Shown: positions 35,033-43,754 of the stretch, one piece after another
Layout of the letters: each line of letters starts with the position of its first letter
Position numbering within the stretch: position 1 is the stretch's first letter
From: Chryseobacterium panacisoli
Lineage (GTDB): Bacteria > Bacteroidota > Bacteroidia > Flavobacteriales > Weeksellaceae
Reading direction: 5' to 3'
Length of the DNA: 64,000 nucleotides
Assembly (NCBI RefSeq): GCF_008274625.1
Contig: NZ_VTRU01000001.1
Span: 1,798,001-1,862,000 of the forward strand
Position numbers and translations under genes: made by a program
The notes under the pieces: model-generated
Seen by the model: the letters and a program-made list of their open reading frames with translations, nothing else
Told to the model about the DNA's origin: nothing
Database searches by the model: none

Positions 35033-35443
35033 GTGGAAAACTGGGAAAATAAACATATTGTGTTTTTTGACGGAGATTGCGGAGTCTGTAATTTCTGGGT
35101 GCAGTGGATTTTGGAGAGAGACAAGAAAGACCAGTTTATGTTTGCTTCTCTTCAATCTGATTTCGGGCAACAGTTTTTATCCGAAAGAGGTCTGGAAACC
35201 AATATCTTCAATACGATGTACCTGTGGAAACCGGGACGATATTATCAGATCAAATCAAGGGCAGTACTGGAAATTGCCAACTTATTGGGGGGTGTTTATA
35301 AACTTTCTTTTATTGGAAAAATTATACCTGCTTTTTTAAGCGACAAAGTATATGATACCATTTCCAGAAACAGGATGAAACTGGCCAATCAGAAGTGTTA
35401 TTTACCGGATCAGCATCAGAAGAAAAAATTTATTCAGGTGTAA
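35033..35443 (+). CDS. Thiol-disulfide oxidoreductase DCC family protein
   Basis: 136 residues from a GTG start 4 bp after the heme-binding gene. The family motif VFFDGDCGVCNFWVQW (residues about 10-25) carries the CxxC-type pair in DxDCxxC. The remainder matches DCC (DUF393) proteins: FASLQSDFGQQ and KSRAVLEIANLLGG. The role is unproven; redox chemistry is inferred from the paired Cys and the heme-binding neighbour. Confidence 0.85.
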   Translation: MENWENKHIVFFDGDCGVCNFWVQWILERDKKDQFMFASLQSDFGQQFLSERGLETNIFNTMYLWKPGRYYQIKSRAVLEIANLLGGVYKLSFIGKIIPAFLSDKVYDTISRNRMKLANQKCYLPDQHQKKKFIQV

Positions 35444-35485
35444 TGTAAGCTTAGAGAAAATTTTCTTTCCAATTATTATAAAATA

Positions 35486-35551
35486 TCATTCCGTAAGATT
35501 TTCTTACAACACAACATTAAATGATGGATTGTATAGATTCCTACGGAATGA
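35486..35551. repeat. Inverted-repeat element tcattccgta...tacggaatga
   Basis: 10-bp perfect arms (35486-35495 and 35542-35551) flank a 46-nt loop. The right end (gattcctacggaatgaca) resembles the element inside the LuxE-like gene at 14732-14759. Confidence 0.6.
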
Positions 35552-35608
35552 CAAGCTTAATGGATAATAACAAGCTTAGATTAGTAATAAAAACTAATTT
35601 CCACCACC

Positions 35609-35641
35609 TTCATTATTCATTACTTATTATTCATTATTTAT
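35609..35641. repeat. Tandem TTATTCATTA repeat at the amylase 3' end
   Basis: Two exact copies 14 bp apart (35613 and 35627). The second runs into the amylase stop codon at 35638. Confidence 0.45.
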
Positions 35642-37077
35642 AAATTAAGCGACCATACAGAATAAGAATTTGGCGGACACTGGATTTTCACCCACTTATC
35701 CCCTTGTGTTGTCGGATACCATGTTGAGTTTCCAGTGAAATCTTTGATCTGCTGGCTGCTCCAATTGGTTTCTACCCATCTTTCCTGCCAGCTTGATGAT
35801 GTATTGATATAGACAACCAGCCCGGGATTTCCATTATATCCGTTCCGTCTTGCGATATATTCATCGTTATCGGTATACAGAATAGAGGTTGTACCTGTTG
35901 CTTTATTGTTATGAATCCAGATCAGGTTATTCAGTCTTTCTTTGTTCAGCCATTCTTCATAATCTCTGTAAAAAATGGTAGGATATCCTTCATGAGTTAA
36001 GATATAGGCATAGGCCGGCATTTTATTGTAAATGATATCTGTATCGTGATTGGCTACAAAAGTGACTGCTTTATATGGATTTCTTTTCCACATCATATCA
36101 TCATTCAAAACGTTTAGGTTTCCGTTGTCAAAAGCCTCGTCCATTTTATAATAAGCAGCAAAATCAAATACGGAACTGTTCGCATTATTAGCCCACCATT
36201 CCAGTGTATTCACATTAGAATCCCATAGTTCACCAACAGAAAATCCACCTACTTTAGAATTCCAGGTATTGACAACCCAGGGACCGAAACCTTTAACATA
36301 ATCGAACCTCCAGCCATCAAATTTCATCACGTTCTTATAATATTTTGCCACAGAATCATCTCTTCCCCAAAGCCAGTCCTGAACATGAGGGTTGGCATGA
36401 GACAGATCGGGAAATCCACCAAAAGCTCCTTCGTCATTGTTCCCGTAGGCATTTTTATAAAAATCATTGTAGTTTCTCTGAAATTTTCCGGAAGCAACCC
36501 CTGAAAAGTCAGTCCAGGTATTCGTTCCGGTAAAAGGATTGGCTTCGGATTGTCCGCCACTATTATGATTGATTACAATATCTGCGTACACCTGCATACT
36601 TTCAGCGTGCGCTTTTGTAATCAATGCTTCTAGTTCGGTTCTTGATCCGAAACGGGTTTCTGTACTTCCATTCTGATTAAAATTTCCAAAATCATAATAA
36701 TCCGTAGGATCATACCCCATAGAATAAGCTCCGTTTTGAGCTTTTGAAGCTGGGGGCAGCCATACAGCACCAATTCCTGCATCGGACCATGCTGTTAACT
36801 TATCTTTAACGGTATTCCACCAGTTACCTCCTTCAGGAACATCCCAATAAAAGCCCTGCATCAGAACTCCACCACCGGCGCCTGCTATAAATTTACCCTG
36901 CATAGATCCAGAATCATTTCCGGTACTGAATGGTCTGCCGTCATGATGAGTGACATTTACCGTTTTGTTATGAACTTCTTCCTGCTTGGAAGTCTCCGTA
37001 ATCAATTCATCTCTGTTCTGACAAGAGCTAACTAATGCTAAAGCCAATAGGGAAAGGAAAAAACATGTTTTTTTCAT
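35638..37077 (-). CDS. Exported alpha-amylase, glycoside hydrolase family 13, lipoprotein
   Basis: 479 residues. A lipoprotein signal ends LALVSSC (Cys about 19). The GH13 regions are clear: DIVINH (region I), GWRFDYVKGF with the nucleophile Asp (region II), VGELWD with the acid-base Glu (region III) and FVANHDT (region IV). The length and sequence fit the cytoplasmic/secreted GH13 alpha-amylase group with a small C-terminal beta domain. It degrades starch or maltodextrins at the cell surface. No Sus-type transport genes are adjacent, so it acts as a stand-alone enzyme here. Confidence 0.93.
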   Translation of the reverse strand: MKKTCFFLSLLALALVSSCQNRDELITETSKQEEVHNKTVNVTHHDGRPFSTGNDSGSMQGKFIAGAGGGVLMQGFYWDVPEGGNWWNTVKDKLTAWSDAGIGAVWLPPASKAQNGAYSMGYDPTDYYDFGNFNQNGSTETRFGSRTELEALITKAHAESMQVYADIVINHNSGGQSEANPFTGTNTWTDFSGVASGKFQRNYNDFYKNAYGNNDEGAFGGFPDLSHANPHVQDWLWGRDDSVAKYYKNVMKFDGWRFDYVKGFGPWVVNTWNSKVGGFSVGELWDSNVNTLEWWANNANSSVFDFAAYYKMDEAFDNGNLNVLNDDMMWKRNPYKAVTFVANHDTDIIYNKMPAYAYILTHEGYPTIFYRDYEEWLNKERLNNLIWIHNNKATGTTSILYTDNDEYIARRNGYNGNPGLVVYINTSSSWQERWVETNWSSQQIKDFTGNSTWYPTTQGDKWVKIQCPPNSYSVWSLNL

Positions 37078-37250
37078 CGTAATAATTAATTGTCAATATA
37101 ACAAACAAGATACAATTTTATTAAAAACAATTTCAAATCAATGGAGAATATTTTAATTTTCAATAATAAATCAAGAAGAAAGTCATTTGAAATTTTCATT
37201 AAAAAATCATAATTTTTTCAGATTCTCGAAACAATTTTTCTTTTAATCCA

Positions 37251-37258
37251 TATATTTG
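37251..37258 (+). promoter_or_regulatory. -7 box for DUF4290-murA, close to the ATG
   Basis: TATATTTG ends 6 nt before ATG 37265, predicting a leaderless or near-leaderless mRNA. Confidence 0.55.
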
Positions 37259-37264
37259 CATACT

Positions 37265-37942
37265 ATGGAATACAATACCCAAAAAACTCAGCTTCATATG
37301 CCGGAATACGGCAGAATTATACAACAGTTGGTTGAGCGCTGCAAAGAACTTCCTACCAAAGAGGAAAGGAATGAAATGGCTATGGCAATCATCGATTTTA
37401 TGGGTCAGAGAAACCCACAACTTCGCGACGAGGAAAATTATAAACATAAACTTTGGGACCATCTTTTTATTCTTGCTAATCATGATCTGGACGTAGATTC
37501 TCCATATCCGTTCCCTACCCCGGAACAATTGGCAGAAAAACCTAAAAGAATGGAATATCCAAAACTTCAGGGTGACTTTAAGTTTTACGGAAAAAGTATT
37601 CTTCAATTGATAGAAAAAGCAATCGAACTGGAAACGGGTGATGAAAAAGAAGCCCTTATTGAAGTGATTGCCAACAATATGAAGAAGTCTTATAATGTCT
37701 ATAATAAAGAACATGTGACGGACGATGTTATTTTCCGCCATCTGAAAGAACTGTCTGAAAACAGGTTGGATCTTACGGGAATAGATTCTCTTGAAAAAAG
37801 TAAAATCTATTACACCAGCAATAACAACAACCGAAATAATAACAATAACAACAACAGGAACAGCAACAACAGTAATAATAAAAACAACAATAACCAGCCT
37901 AACAAGAGAAGGCATAATAACAATCATAAAAACAGAAAGTAA
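37265..37942 (+). CDS. DUF4290 family protein with Asn-rich tail
   Basis: 225 residues from ATG 37265; a TTG three codons upstream lies in the promoter box and is not used. The folded part (1-180) is helical and conserved in Bacteroidota (PEYGRIIQQLVERCKELPT, LWDHLFILANHDLDVDSPYP). The last 45 residues are nearly all Asn with Lys/Arg and Ser (about 183-225), a low-complexity basic tail. Its stop overlaps the murA start (TAATG), so the two are translationally coupled, the normal arrangement in this phylum. Function unknown; a link to peptidoglycan precursor synthesis is inferred. Confidence 0.88.
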   Translation: MEYNTQKTQLHMPEYGRIIQQLVERCKELPTKEERNEMAMAIIDFMGQRNPQLRDEENYKHKLWDHLFILANHDLDVDSPYPFPTPEQLAEKPKRMEYPKLQGDFKFYGKSILQLIEKAIELETGDEKEALIEVIANNMKKSYNVYNKEHVTDDVIFRHLKELSENRLDLTGIDSLEKSKIYYTSNNNNRNNNNNNNRNSNNSNNKNNNNQPNKRRHNNNHKNRK

Positions 37943-39249
37943 TGAGTGGAACATTTCAAATAAGAGGAGGGAAAAGATTGCATGGTGAAATAACTCCACA
38001 AGGGGCCAAAAATGAGGCTCTACAAATTTTATGTGCAGTTCTCCTTACAGACGAAGAGGTAAGAATCAAAAATATCCCGGATATTCATGATGTCAACAGA
38101 CTGATTGAAATTCTTGGAGATTTTGGGGTAAAAATTACAAAAAACGGACAGGGAGATTATACTTTCAAGGCTGATCAGGTAAATTTTGATTATATAAAAT
38201 CTAACGAGTTCAAAAAAGACGGCGCAAAATTACGTGGATCGATTATGCTGATGGGTCCGATGCTTGCCCGTTATGGAGAAGCTTATATGCCAACTCCGGG
38301 AGGTGACAAAATCGGAAGAAGAAGATTGGATACCCACTTCCAGGGGCTTGTTGAACTGGGTGCTGAATTCAATTATGATGAAGAAGAATATTTCTATTCT
38401 TTAAAAGCTAAAGAATTAAGAGGAAAATTCATTCTTTTGGAAGAAGCTTCTGTTACCGGAACTGCTAATATTGTAATGGCAGCAGCTTTGGCAAAAGGAA
38501 AAACAAGAATCTACAACGCAGCTTGTGAACCTTATCTTCAGCAATTATGCAAAATGCTGAACAGAATGGGAGCCAATATCTCAGGAATCGGTTCAAACCT
38601 TCTTACGATTGAAGGGGTTGAATATCTTAGAGGAACGGAGCACACAATGCTTCCGGATATGGTAGAAATCGGGTCTTGGATTGGTCTTGCGGCAATGACA
38701 AAATCTGAAATTACTATTAAAAATGTAAACTGGAACCAACTTGGTGTCATCCCGAATACATTCAGAAAATTAGGAATCGAGCTTGAGCAAAGTGGTGATG
38801 ATATCTATATTCCTGCCCAGGAACATTATAAAATTCAAAAATTTATTGACGGGTCTATCCTTACGATTTCGGATGCACCTTGGCCTGGATTTACGCCGGA
38901 TTTATTATCTATTATTTTAGTGGTAGCTACTCAGGCAAAAGGAAGTATTCTGGTTCATCAGAAAATGTTTGAATCCAGATTATTCTTTGTTGATAAATTA
39001 ATTGACATGGGAGCTCAGATTATTTTATGTGACCCGCACAGAGCGACGGTAATCGGATTGAATCAGGAAGCACCATTGAGAGGAACAACTATGGTTTCCC
39101 CGGATATCAGAGCCGGAAATGCTCTTCTTATTGCAGCACTTTCAGCAGAAGGAAAATCTATTATCCACAATATCGAGCAAATCGACAGAGGATACGAAAA
39201 TATCGATGGAAGGCTAAGAGCTATTGGTGCAGACATCGAAAGAATTTAA
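37942..39249 (+). CDS. murA: UDP-N-acetylglucosamine 1-carboxyvinyltransferase, Asp-type (fosfomycin-insensitive site)
   Basis: 435 residues. It catalyses the first committed step of peptidoglycan synthesis, adding enolpyruvate from PEP to UDP-GlcNAc. Motifs include the opening PQGAKNEALQ and the loop PGGDKIGRRRLDTHF. The residue equivalent to catalytic Cys115 of E. coli is Asp122 (codon 38305-38307). Asp at this site keeps activity but prevents covalent fosfomycin attack, so intrinsic fosfomycin insensitivity is expected. It is coupled to DUF4290 upstream and ends at a strong terminator. Confidence 0.96.
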   Translation: MSGTFQIRGGKRLHGEITPQGAKNEALQILCAVLLTDEEVRIKNIPDIHDVNRLIEILGDFGVKITKNGQGDYTFKADQVNFDYIKSNEFKKDGAKLRGSIMLMGPMLARYGEAYMPTPGGDKIGRRRLDTHFQGLVELGAEFNYDEEEYFYSLKAKELRGKFILLEEASVTGTANIVMAAALAKGKTRIYNAACEPYLQQLCKMLNRMGANISGIGSNLLTIEGVEYLRGTEHTMLPDMVEIGSWIGLAAMTKSEITIKNVNWNQLGVIPNTFRKLGIELEQSGDDIYIPAQEHYKIQKFIDGSILTISDAPWPGFTPDLLSIILVVATQAKGSILVHQKMFESRLFFVDKLIDMGAQIILCDPHRATVIGLNQEAPLRGTTMVSPDIRAGNALLIAALSAEGKSIIHNIEQIDRGYENIDGRLRAIGADIERI

Positions 39250-39269
39250 AATTATTTTATTTAATACGG

Positions 39270-39300
39270 AAGCGTTCAGAGTAATCTGAGCGCTTTTTTT
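39270..39300 (+). terminator. Terminator after murA
   Basis: An 11-bp stem with one G-U pair (39270-39280 with 39285-39295) is followed by seven Ts. Confidence 0.85.
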
Positions 39301-39410
39301 ACCACCTGTAAAAAATTCTTTGAATTTTTGCCCTCCTCCAAAGGATGGAAATGGTCATCCATTGAATAATAACTATCATTCAACTAAATGGTTTTCAATC
39401 AACCTGAGAC

Positions 39411-39448
39411 TAAAATAAAAAGTGTCCGGTAAAAGAACCGGACACTTT
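39411..39448 (-). terminator. Terminator after the NIL-domain gene
   Basis: A perfect 12-bp stem (39419-39430 with 39437-39448) is followed on the minus strand by TTTTATTTTA. Confidence 0.85.
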
Positions 39449-39475
39449 GAGTAATTAAAACTATATGAATCTCAC

Positions 39476-39787
39476 TTAAAAATACTTTCTGCAGATATAC
39501 TCCACCGTTGTATTCATAAGTTTATTTTTATTCAGATAGATCTCAAGCTGCTGAAAATCTTCTGAACTGACATTAATATATAACTGTACTGAACCAAAAC
39601 TATATCCGTTCACATACTCCACATTAGCAGATAACACTCTATGACAGATGCCCAATTGATTGTAGATGGTATTCATTAAATGTTCAAATTTCATTTTCCC
39701 ATTCAACTCTATTTCCAATAACAACTCTTTTTTAGGCAGGTTAATTTTATTTTGTAAAACCTGCAGGCCCGGATTAGGTGTAATCAT
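39476..39787 (-). CDS. Stand-alone NIL (methionine-sensor type) domain protein
   Basis: 103 residues and little else than one domain. ELLLEIELNGKMKFEHLMN, ILSANVEYVNGYSFGSVQ-type wording (here VLSANVEYVNGYSFGSVQL) and IYLNKNKLMNTTVEYI match the NIL domain that normally sits at the C-terminus of MetN, where it binds methionine and inhibits transport. There is no ATPase part. It could sense methionine or act as a subunit for an unlinked transporter or enzyme. A 39-bp palindrome overlaps its promoter, so it is tightly regulated. Confidence 0.78.
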   Translation of the reverse strand: MITPNPGLQVLQNKINLPKKELLLEIELNGKMKFEHLMNTIYNQLGICHRVLSANVEYVNGYSFGSVQLYINVSSEDFQQLEIYLNKNKLMNTTVEYICRKYF

Positions 39788-39848
39788 CGCTAAACATTTT
39801 TTGGTTAAACTTCTAAGATCATATTGCTCTATGCATTTAAATCTGTGA

Positions 39849-39856
39849 CAAAAATA
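39849..39856 (-). promoter_or_regulatory. -7 box for the NIL gene
   Basis: Minus-strand TATTTTTG (TAnnTTTG), about 61 bp before ATG 39787. The operator palindrome starts 4 bp upstream. Confidence 0.5.
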
Positions 39857-39859
39857 TAA

Positions 39860-39898
39860 AAAAATATTAGTCCACCAAATTAGTAGACTAATATTTTT
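39860..39898. promoter_or_regulatory. 39-bp palindromic operator upstream of the NIL gene
   Basis: Outer 13-bp perfect arms (39860-39872 with 39886-39898) and an inner 17-bp palindrome of form TCYACYAAWTTRGTRGA (39871-39887) share the same centre (39879). It covers the -33 region of the NIL promoter. It is probably bound by a dimeric regulator (Rrf2-like sites have this size); which one is unknown. A terminator for 39947-40621 is separate, so this is not needed as one. Confidence 0.65.
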
Positions 39899-39911
39899 AA
39901 AAATTTAACAT

Positions 39912-39937
39912 AAAAAAAAGAAGCCTGTACAGCTTCT
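39912..39937 (-). terminator. Terminator after the YiiX-like gene
   Basis: A 6-bp stem (agaagc/gcttct) is followed on the minus strand by eight Ts. Confidence 0.7.
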
Positions 39938-39946
39938 CTCAATATT

Positions 39947-40621
39947 TTAATAATTTCCTATTCTTTCCAGTTTATCAGAACCCGCAAGCCCGTTAGGATT
40001 ACAACCTGGCTCACCTTCAGGGACTTTCATGTTTTTTTTAGTATAAAACTCTTCCCAGAATGCATTCGTTTTTCCTGTTTTGGGGTCAATAAATGTCATG
40101 GGCTCCAGTTTAAAAATATGTTCTTCCCGAAAAGCCCTTTCCACAAAATCTGAACAGTAATACGAATTATCATCCAGAACATAATTGAAGTTGTAAGGTT
40201 TTCCAAGCATGGAATTCGCTTTTTTAATGGCTTCAGGAATTATTTCCCGGTATTCCGGCTTCAAACGATAAACGATGACTTCCTGTCCTTCTTCTTTCTG
40301 ATCTTTGATAAAGTTTTCCAGATCCTGTTTCTGAGCCCCCCCTTTGGGAGCAGCATGCAGAACAAACATATGGTTACCATCTTTTTCAAGAATTCCTATG
40401 TGATCAAATGAAGCTGTTTTTTGTTTTTGAGTAACATTATTGATTGCGCCGGAAAGCCCCGATTCTTTAGCCGTTACAAAAAGCAGGTCTCCATTTCTGA
40501 GCTGCACATTACCGGTAGAAGTATTTCTACACTGTACCAACAATATCATGAGACAGGACAAAAGCCCTGCAGTAATAAATTCTTTATTTTTTTTGCTAAA
40601 AAACATTTTAAATTCCGGCAT
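39947..40621 (-). CDS. YiiX/YebB-like NlpC/P60-type lipoprotein
   Basis: 224 residues. A lipoprotein signal ends LILLVQC-type lipobox (Cys about 31). The permuted papain-like core has FDHIGILEKDGN with His (about 73), LHAAPKG and the catalytic-type Cys in YYCSDFVERAF (about 155). Such proteins are thought to cleave peptide or acyl bonds in the envelope. The start may be the first ATG or the internal ATG at 40606. It ends at a terminator before the NIL operator. Confidence 0.82.
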   Translation of the reverse strand: MPEFKMFFSKKNKEFITAGLLSCLMILLVQCRNTSTGNVQLRNGDLLFVTAKESGLSGAINNVTQKQKTASFDHIGILEKDGNHMFVLHAAPKGGAQKQDLENFIKDQKEEGQEVIVYRLKPEYREIIPEAIKKANSMLGKPYNFNYVLDDNSYYCSDFVERAFREEHIFKLEPMTFIDPKTGKTNAFWEEFYTKKNMKVPEGEPGCNPNGLAGSDKLERIGNY

Positions 40622-40663
40622 TTTACTATACTTTCGGCACCAAAATTACAAAATAGAAATCAT

Positions 40664-40671
40664 TACATTTG
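40664..40671 (+). promoter_or_regulatory. -7 box for the OmpR-type two-component operon
   Basis: TACATTTG matches TAnnTTTG, 51 bp before ATG 40723. Confidence 0.5.
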
Positions 40672-40722
40672 TAAGAACATTGATCTATTCTTCACACCAA
40701 CCCAAACATTTTCCAGATTCTT

Positions 40723-41427
40723 ATGCCACATATTTTATTAGTTGAAGACGATGACAGGCTTTCAAAACTGATTGCAAAAGGATTTCAGGAGGCTGAATTT
40801 GAAGTAACCGCAGCGTATGACGGAATCACAGGTTTAAAACTAGCTTTGCAAAACAATTTTGATCTGGTAGTGACCGATATTGTATTACCCAAAAAAAATG
40901 GTCTTGAATTTTGTAATGAAATTAAAGCATTACAACCAAATCTTCCAGTAATTATGCTGACTGCACTGGGAACCACCGATGACAAACTGGAAGGATTTGA
41001 TGCCGGAGCAGATGATTATCTGACTAAGCCTTTTGAAATGCGCGAGCTGGTAGCAAGAATCAAGGTGCTTCTCAAACGTTTTTCACAACAGAGACAGCAA
41101 AAAGTTTCCGTTCTTACCTATGAAGGAATTGAAATGAATCTGGAACAGAAAACAGTTCGCAGAGATCATACTCCGATAAAACTGACTCCAAAAGAGTTCA
41201 ACCTTTTAAAATTCATGCTGGAAAATTCGGAAAGGGTTCTTTCCAGAAGTGAAATTGCGGAAAAAGTGTGGGAAACTCACTTTGATACCGGAACCAATTT
41301 TATTGATGTATATATTAATTATCTCCGAAAAAAAATTGATAAAGATTTTGAAGTCAAGCTCATCCACACCAAAGCCGGCATGGGATTTATTTTGAAAAAA
41401 GACTATGAATCAGGCACTGTACAATAA
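40723..41427 (+). CDS. Response regulator, OmpR/PhoB family
   Basis: 234 residues. The receiver domain (3-115) has acidic pocket EDD (8-10), phospho-acceptor Asp52 (VVTDIVLP) and Lys near 102 (LTKPFEMREL). The C-terminal winged-helix domain (about 130-230) reads PKEFNLLKFMLENSERVLSR and FIDVYINYLRKKID. It is cotranscribed with the kinase 27 bp downstream. The adjacent mgtC-RND operon carries four 11-bp-spaced repeats upstream of its promoter, the site type bound by this family, so it is the probable target. CusR/CzcR-like function is inferred. Confidence 0.94.
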   Translation: MPHILLVEDDDRLSKLIAKGFQEAEFEVTAAYDGITGLKLALQNNFDLVVTDIVLPKKNGLEFCNEIKALQPNLPVIMLTALGTTDDKLEGFDAGADDYLTKPFEMRELVARIKVLLKRFSQQRQQKVSVLTYEGIEMNLEQKTVRRDHTPIKLTPKEFNLLKFMLENSERVLSRSEIAEKVWETHFDTGTNFIDVYINYLRKKIDKDFEVKLIHTKAGMGFILKKDYESGTVQ

Positions 41428-41454
41428 TCATTAAGATGAATTAAAAATATCAGG

Positions 41455-42816
41455 ATGAAAATAAGAACCCGACTTACGCTGCTTTTTACCTTAATCACTG
41501 CAATGCTTTTAGGGGTATACAGCTTTTCGATTTATTATTCATCCAAAGAAGCCAGAGAAAAATCTTTTTACAGTGAGCTTCAAAATGAAGCGATTGCCAA
41601 AGCAGATCTGTTTTTCCGAAGCTCACTGCCGGAGCAGGAAATGCACAAACTTTATAAAAACAATACCAGAACGCTTAATGAAGTTCAGGTAGCAATTTAT
41701 GATGTTAATAAGCAGCTTGTCTATCATGACGATGCCAAAGTAGATTATGTAAAGGAAACCCCGGAAATGCTTTCAGAGATATTCCGGAAAAAGAGAATCA
41801 ATTTCTTTCTAAACGATTTACAGGTGATCGGAATGGTATATCATTACGAAGGAAAAACTTACGCAGTAACCGCAGCAGCCTATGATCAATATGGATATGA
41901 ATATCTTACTCACCTTCTTACCATCAGTATTATCTCCTTCTTCAGTATTTTAATATTAATTTACCTGGCAGGAATATTTCTTTCCAAAAAAGCATTGAGC
42001 CCACTCAGTGAAATGGTCAAGCAGATTAAAAAAATTACAGCAGGAAAATTACAGCTGCGCCTGAAAACGACAAAAGAGAAGGATGAACTCAATGAGCTTG
42101 CCCAAAACTTCAACGGAATGCTGGAAAGACTTGAAAATTCCTTTGACTCACAAAAACATTTTGTATCCAATATTTCACACGAACTGAGAACGCCTTTAGC
42201 TGCTATTATTACCGAACTGGAACTGGCTTCTGAAAAGGATAAAACCCAAGCAGAATATCAGGAAACCATTCAATATGCACTGGAAGATGCCCGAAATATG
42301 GTAAAACTTTCAAATAGTTTAATGGACCTTGCCAAAGCGAGCTATGACCCCAATGAAATCAGTTTTTCCGAAGTTCGTCTTGATGAGGTTCTTCTGGAAT
42401 CTTACACCAAAATCATAAAAGAAAATTCAGCATATAAAGTTTCATTAAACATAGCTGATACCGTAGAAGAGTATCAGCTTATCATCCAAGGAAATGAATA
42501 TCTCCTGCAGGTCGCCTTTAACAATCTTATTGACAACGCCTGTAAATATTCGCCGGAACACATGTGTTCGATAGATGTCAAAAGCAGTTCCAAAATTCTT
42601 ATAATTAGTTTTGCCAATAAGGGAAGCATGATTCATAAAGAAGATTTAGAACATATTTTCAAACCTTTTTACAGAAGCGAAACACCCAGACAGGAGAAAG
42701 GACACGGAATAGGGCTTTTCCTCACTGAGAAAATTATTCTCCTTCACCATGCAAACATTAAGGTACTTTCAGATCATAATGAAACTATTTTTACAGTGGA
42801 GTTTATGATCAGTTAA
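41455..42816 (+). CDS. Sensor histidine kinase, two membrane spans with HAMP
   Basis: 453 residues. TM1 (about 8-28), a periplasmic sensor loop of about 120 residues, TM2 (about 150-175) and a HAMP domain. HisKA has His near 242 (SNISHELRTPLAAII). HATPase motifs are NLIDNACKYSP (N box) and GHGIGLFLTEKI. It phosphorylates the OmpR-type regulator encoded just upstream. The sensor loop lacks an obvious metal-binding cluster; the stimulus is unknown. Proximity to the efflux operon suggests metal or drug stress. Confidence 0.94.
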   Translation: MKIRTRLTLLFTLITAMLLGVYSFSIYYSSKEAREKSFYSELQNEAIAKADLFFRSSLPEQEMHKLYKNNTRTLNEVQVAIYDVNKQLVYHDDAKVDYVKETPEMLSEIFRKKRINFFLNDLQVIGMVYHYEGKTYAVTAAAYDQYGYEYLTHLLTISIISFFSILILIYLAGIFLSKKALSPLSEMVKQIKKITAGKLQLRLKTTKEKDELNELAQNFNGMLERLENSFDSQKHFVSNISHELRTPLAAIITELELASEKDKTQAEYQETIQYALEDARNMVKLSNSLMDLAKASYDPNEISFSEVRLDEVLLESYTKIIKENSAYKVSLNIADTVEEYQLIIQGNEYLLQVAFNNLIDNACKYSPEHMCSIDVKSSSKILIISFANKGSMIHKEDLEHIFKPFYRSETPRQEKGHGIGLFLTEKIILLHHANIKVLSDHNETIFTVEFMIS

Positions 42817-42902
42817 TAAATCTAAAACTTCTTTCAAATTTATTTGAATATTAACTTCCCTTAAAATCTTAATTAGCTTAATGGTTTAAAAAAGTCATCC
42901 CT

Positions 42903-43754
42903 CTACTCGTGAGAAAGAGATTTCTTATTGAAAACGGTTGTCCCTATACTGGCCGCAATTACACAGCCAATAGAGATCCACTGTAAAAAAGATAATTCTT
43001 CAGCCAGAAAAACCAATCCTGAAAGTGCAGCAAATGCAGGTTCCAGACTCATCAGAATACTGAAAGTTTTTGCAGGAAGTCTTTTCAGGGCCGTGATTTC
43101 CAACGAAAAAGGCAAAGCACTCGAAAGAATAGCTACACCAAGCCCTTTTACAAAAATAGAGGGTGTAAGATTAAAAACCGCACCATCCCATATTGTAAAG
43201 GGAATGATCACAAGACTGGCAAATATCATCCCTGTAGTTACGGCATCTTTTCCATCCATTATTTTGGAAACCTTACCACCCATGACAATGTAAACAGCCC
43301 AGAACATCCCAGCAAGAAAGGCAAGTCCAAGTCCTACCAAATCAACATGATCATTTTGCCATGGAACGATCAGTAGAATTCCGACACAGGCCAATAATGC
43401 CCACACAACATCCAGTAGTTTGCGTGATAAAGCCAATGCAAGAAATAATGGACCTGCAAATTCCACAGTAACCGCCAGTCCCAACGGAATTCTTTGAATC
43501 GCCATATAAAAAATAAGGTTCATTGCTGCCAATCCTATTCCGTATATCGCACAGTACTTCCATTTTTGTCTGTCAAACTGTAAAAATTTCGGACGGTTAA
43601 TCAACGTAAGCAATACAGCCGAAAGTACAATTCTTAAAGTAACCGTACCTATTGCTCCGATTGCAGGAAAAAGCTGCTTGGCAATGGAAGCTCCTCCCTG
43701 TACACATATGATCGCTAACAATGTAGCGGGGATCGCTATGTTTGATTTTTTCAT
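42903..43754 (-). CDS. EamA/DMT-family transporter
   Basis: About 283 residues from ATG 43754 (MKKSNIAIPATLLAIICVQG); the frame is open to 43844 but the extra 30 residues are polar leader. Ten predicted membrane helices form two EamA repeats. The family exports amino acids, metabolites or purines (RhtA-like); the substrate is unknown. It is divergent from the mgtC operon, whose control region fills the gap. Confidence 0.88.
   Translation of the reverse strand: MKKSNIAIPATLLAIICVQGGASIAKQLFPAIGAIGTVTLRIVLSAVLLTLINRPKFLQFDRQKWKYCAIYGIGLAAMNLIFYMAIQRIPLGLAVTVEFAGPLFLALALSRKLLDVVWALLACVGILLIVPWQNDHVDLVGLGLAFLAGMFWAVYIVMGGKVSKIMDGKDAVTTGMIFASLVIIPFTIWDGAVFNLTPSIFVKGLGVAILSSALPFSLEITALKRLPAKTFSILMSLEPAFAALSGLVFLAEELSFLQWISIGCVIAASIGTTVFNKKSLSHE

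Noticed and set aside
37199-37999. 266-codon minus-strand frame rich in Val/Ile opposite DUF4290
   Set aside because: It is the antisense of the Asn-codon tail and conserved DUF4290 region (aat/aac read backwards as att/gtt), so its hydrophobicity is an artefact.
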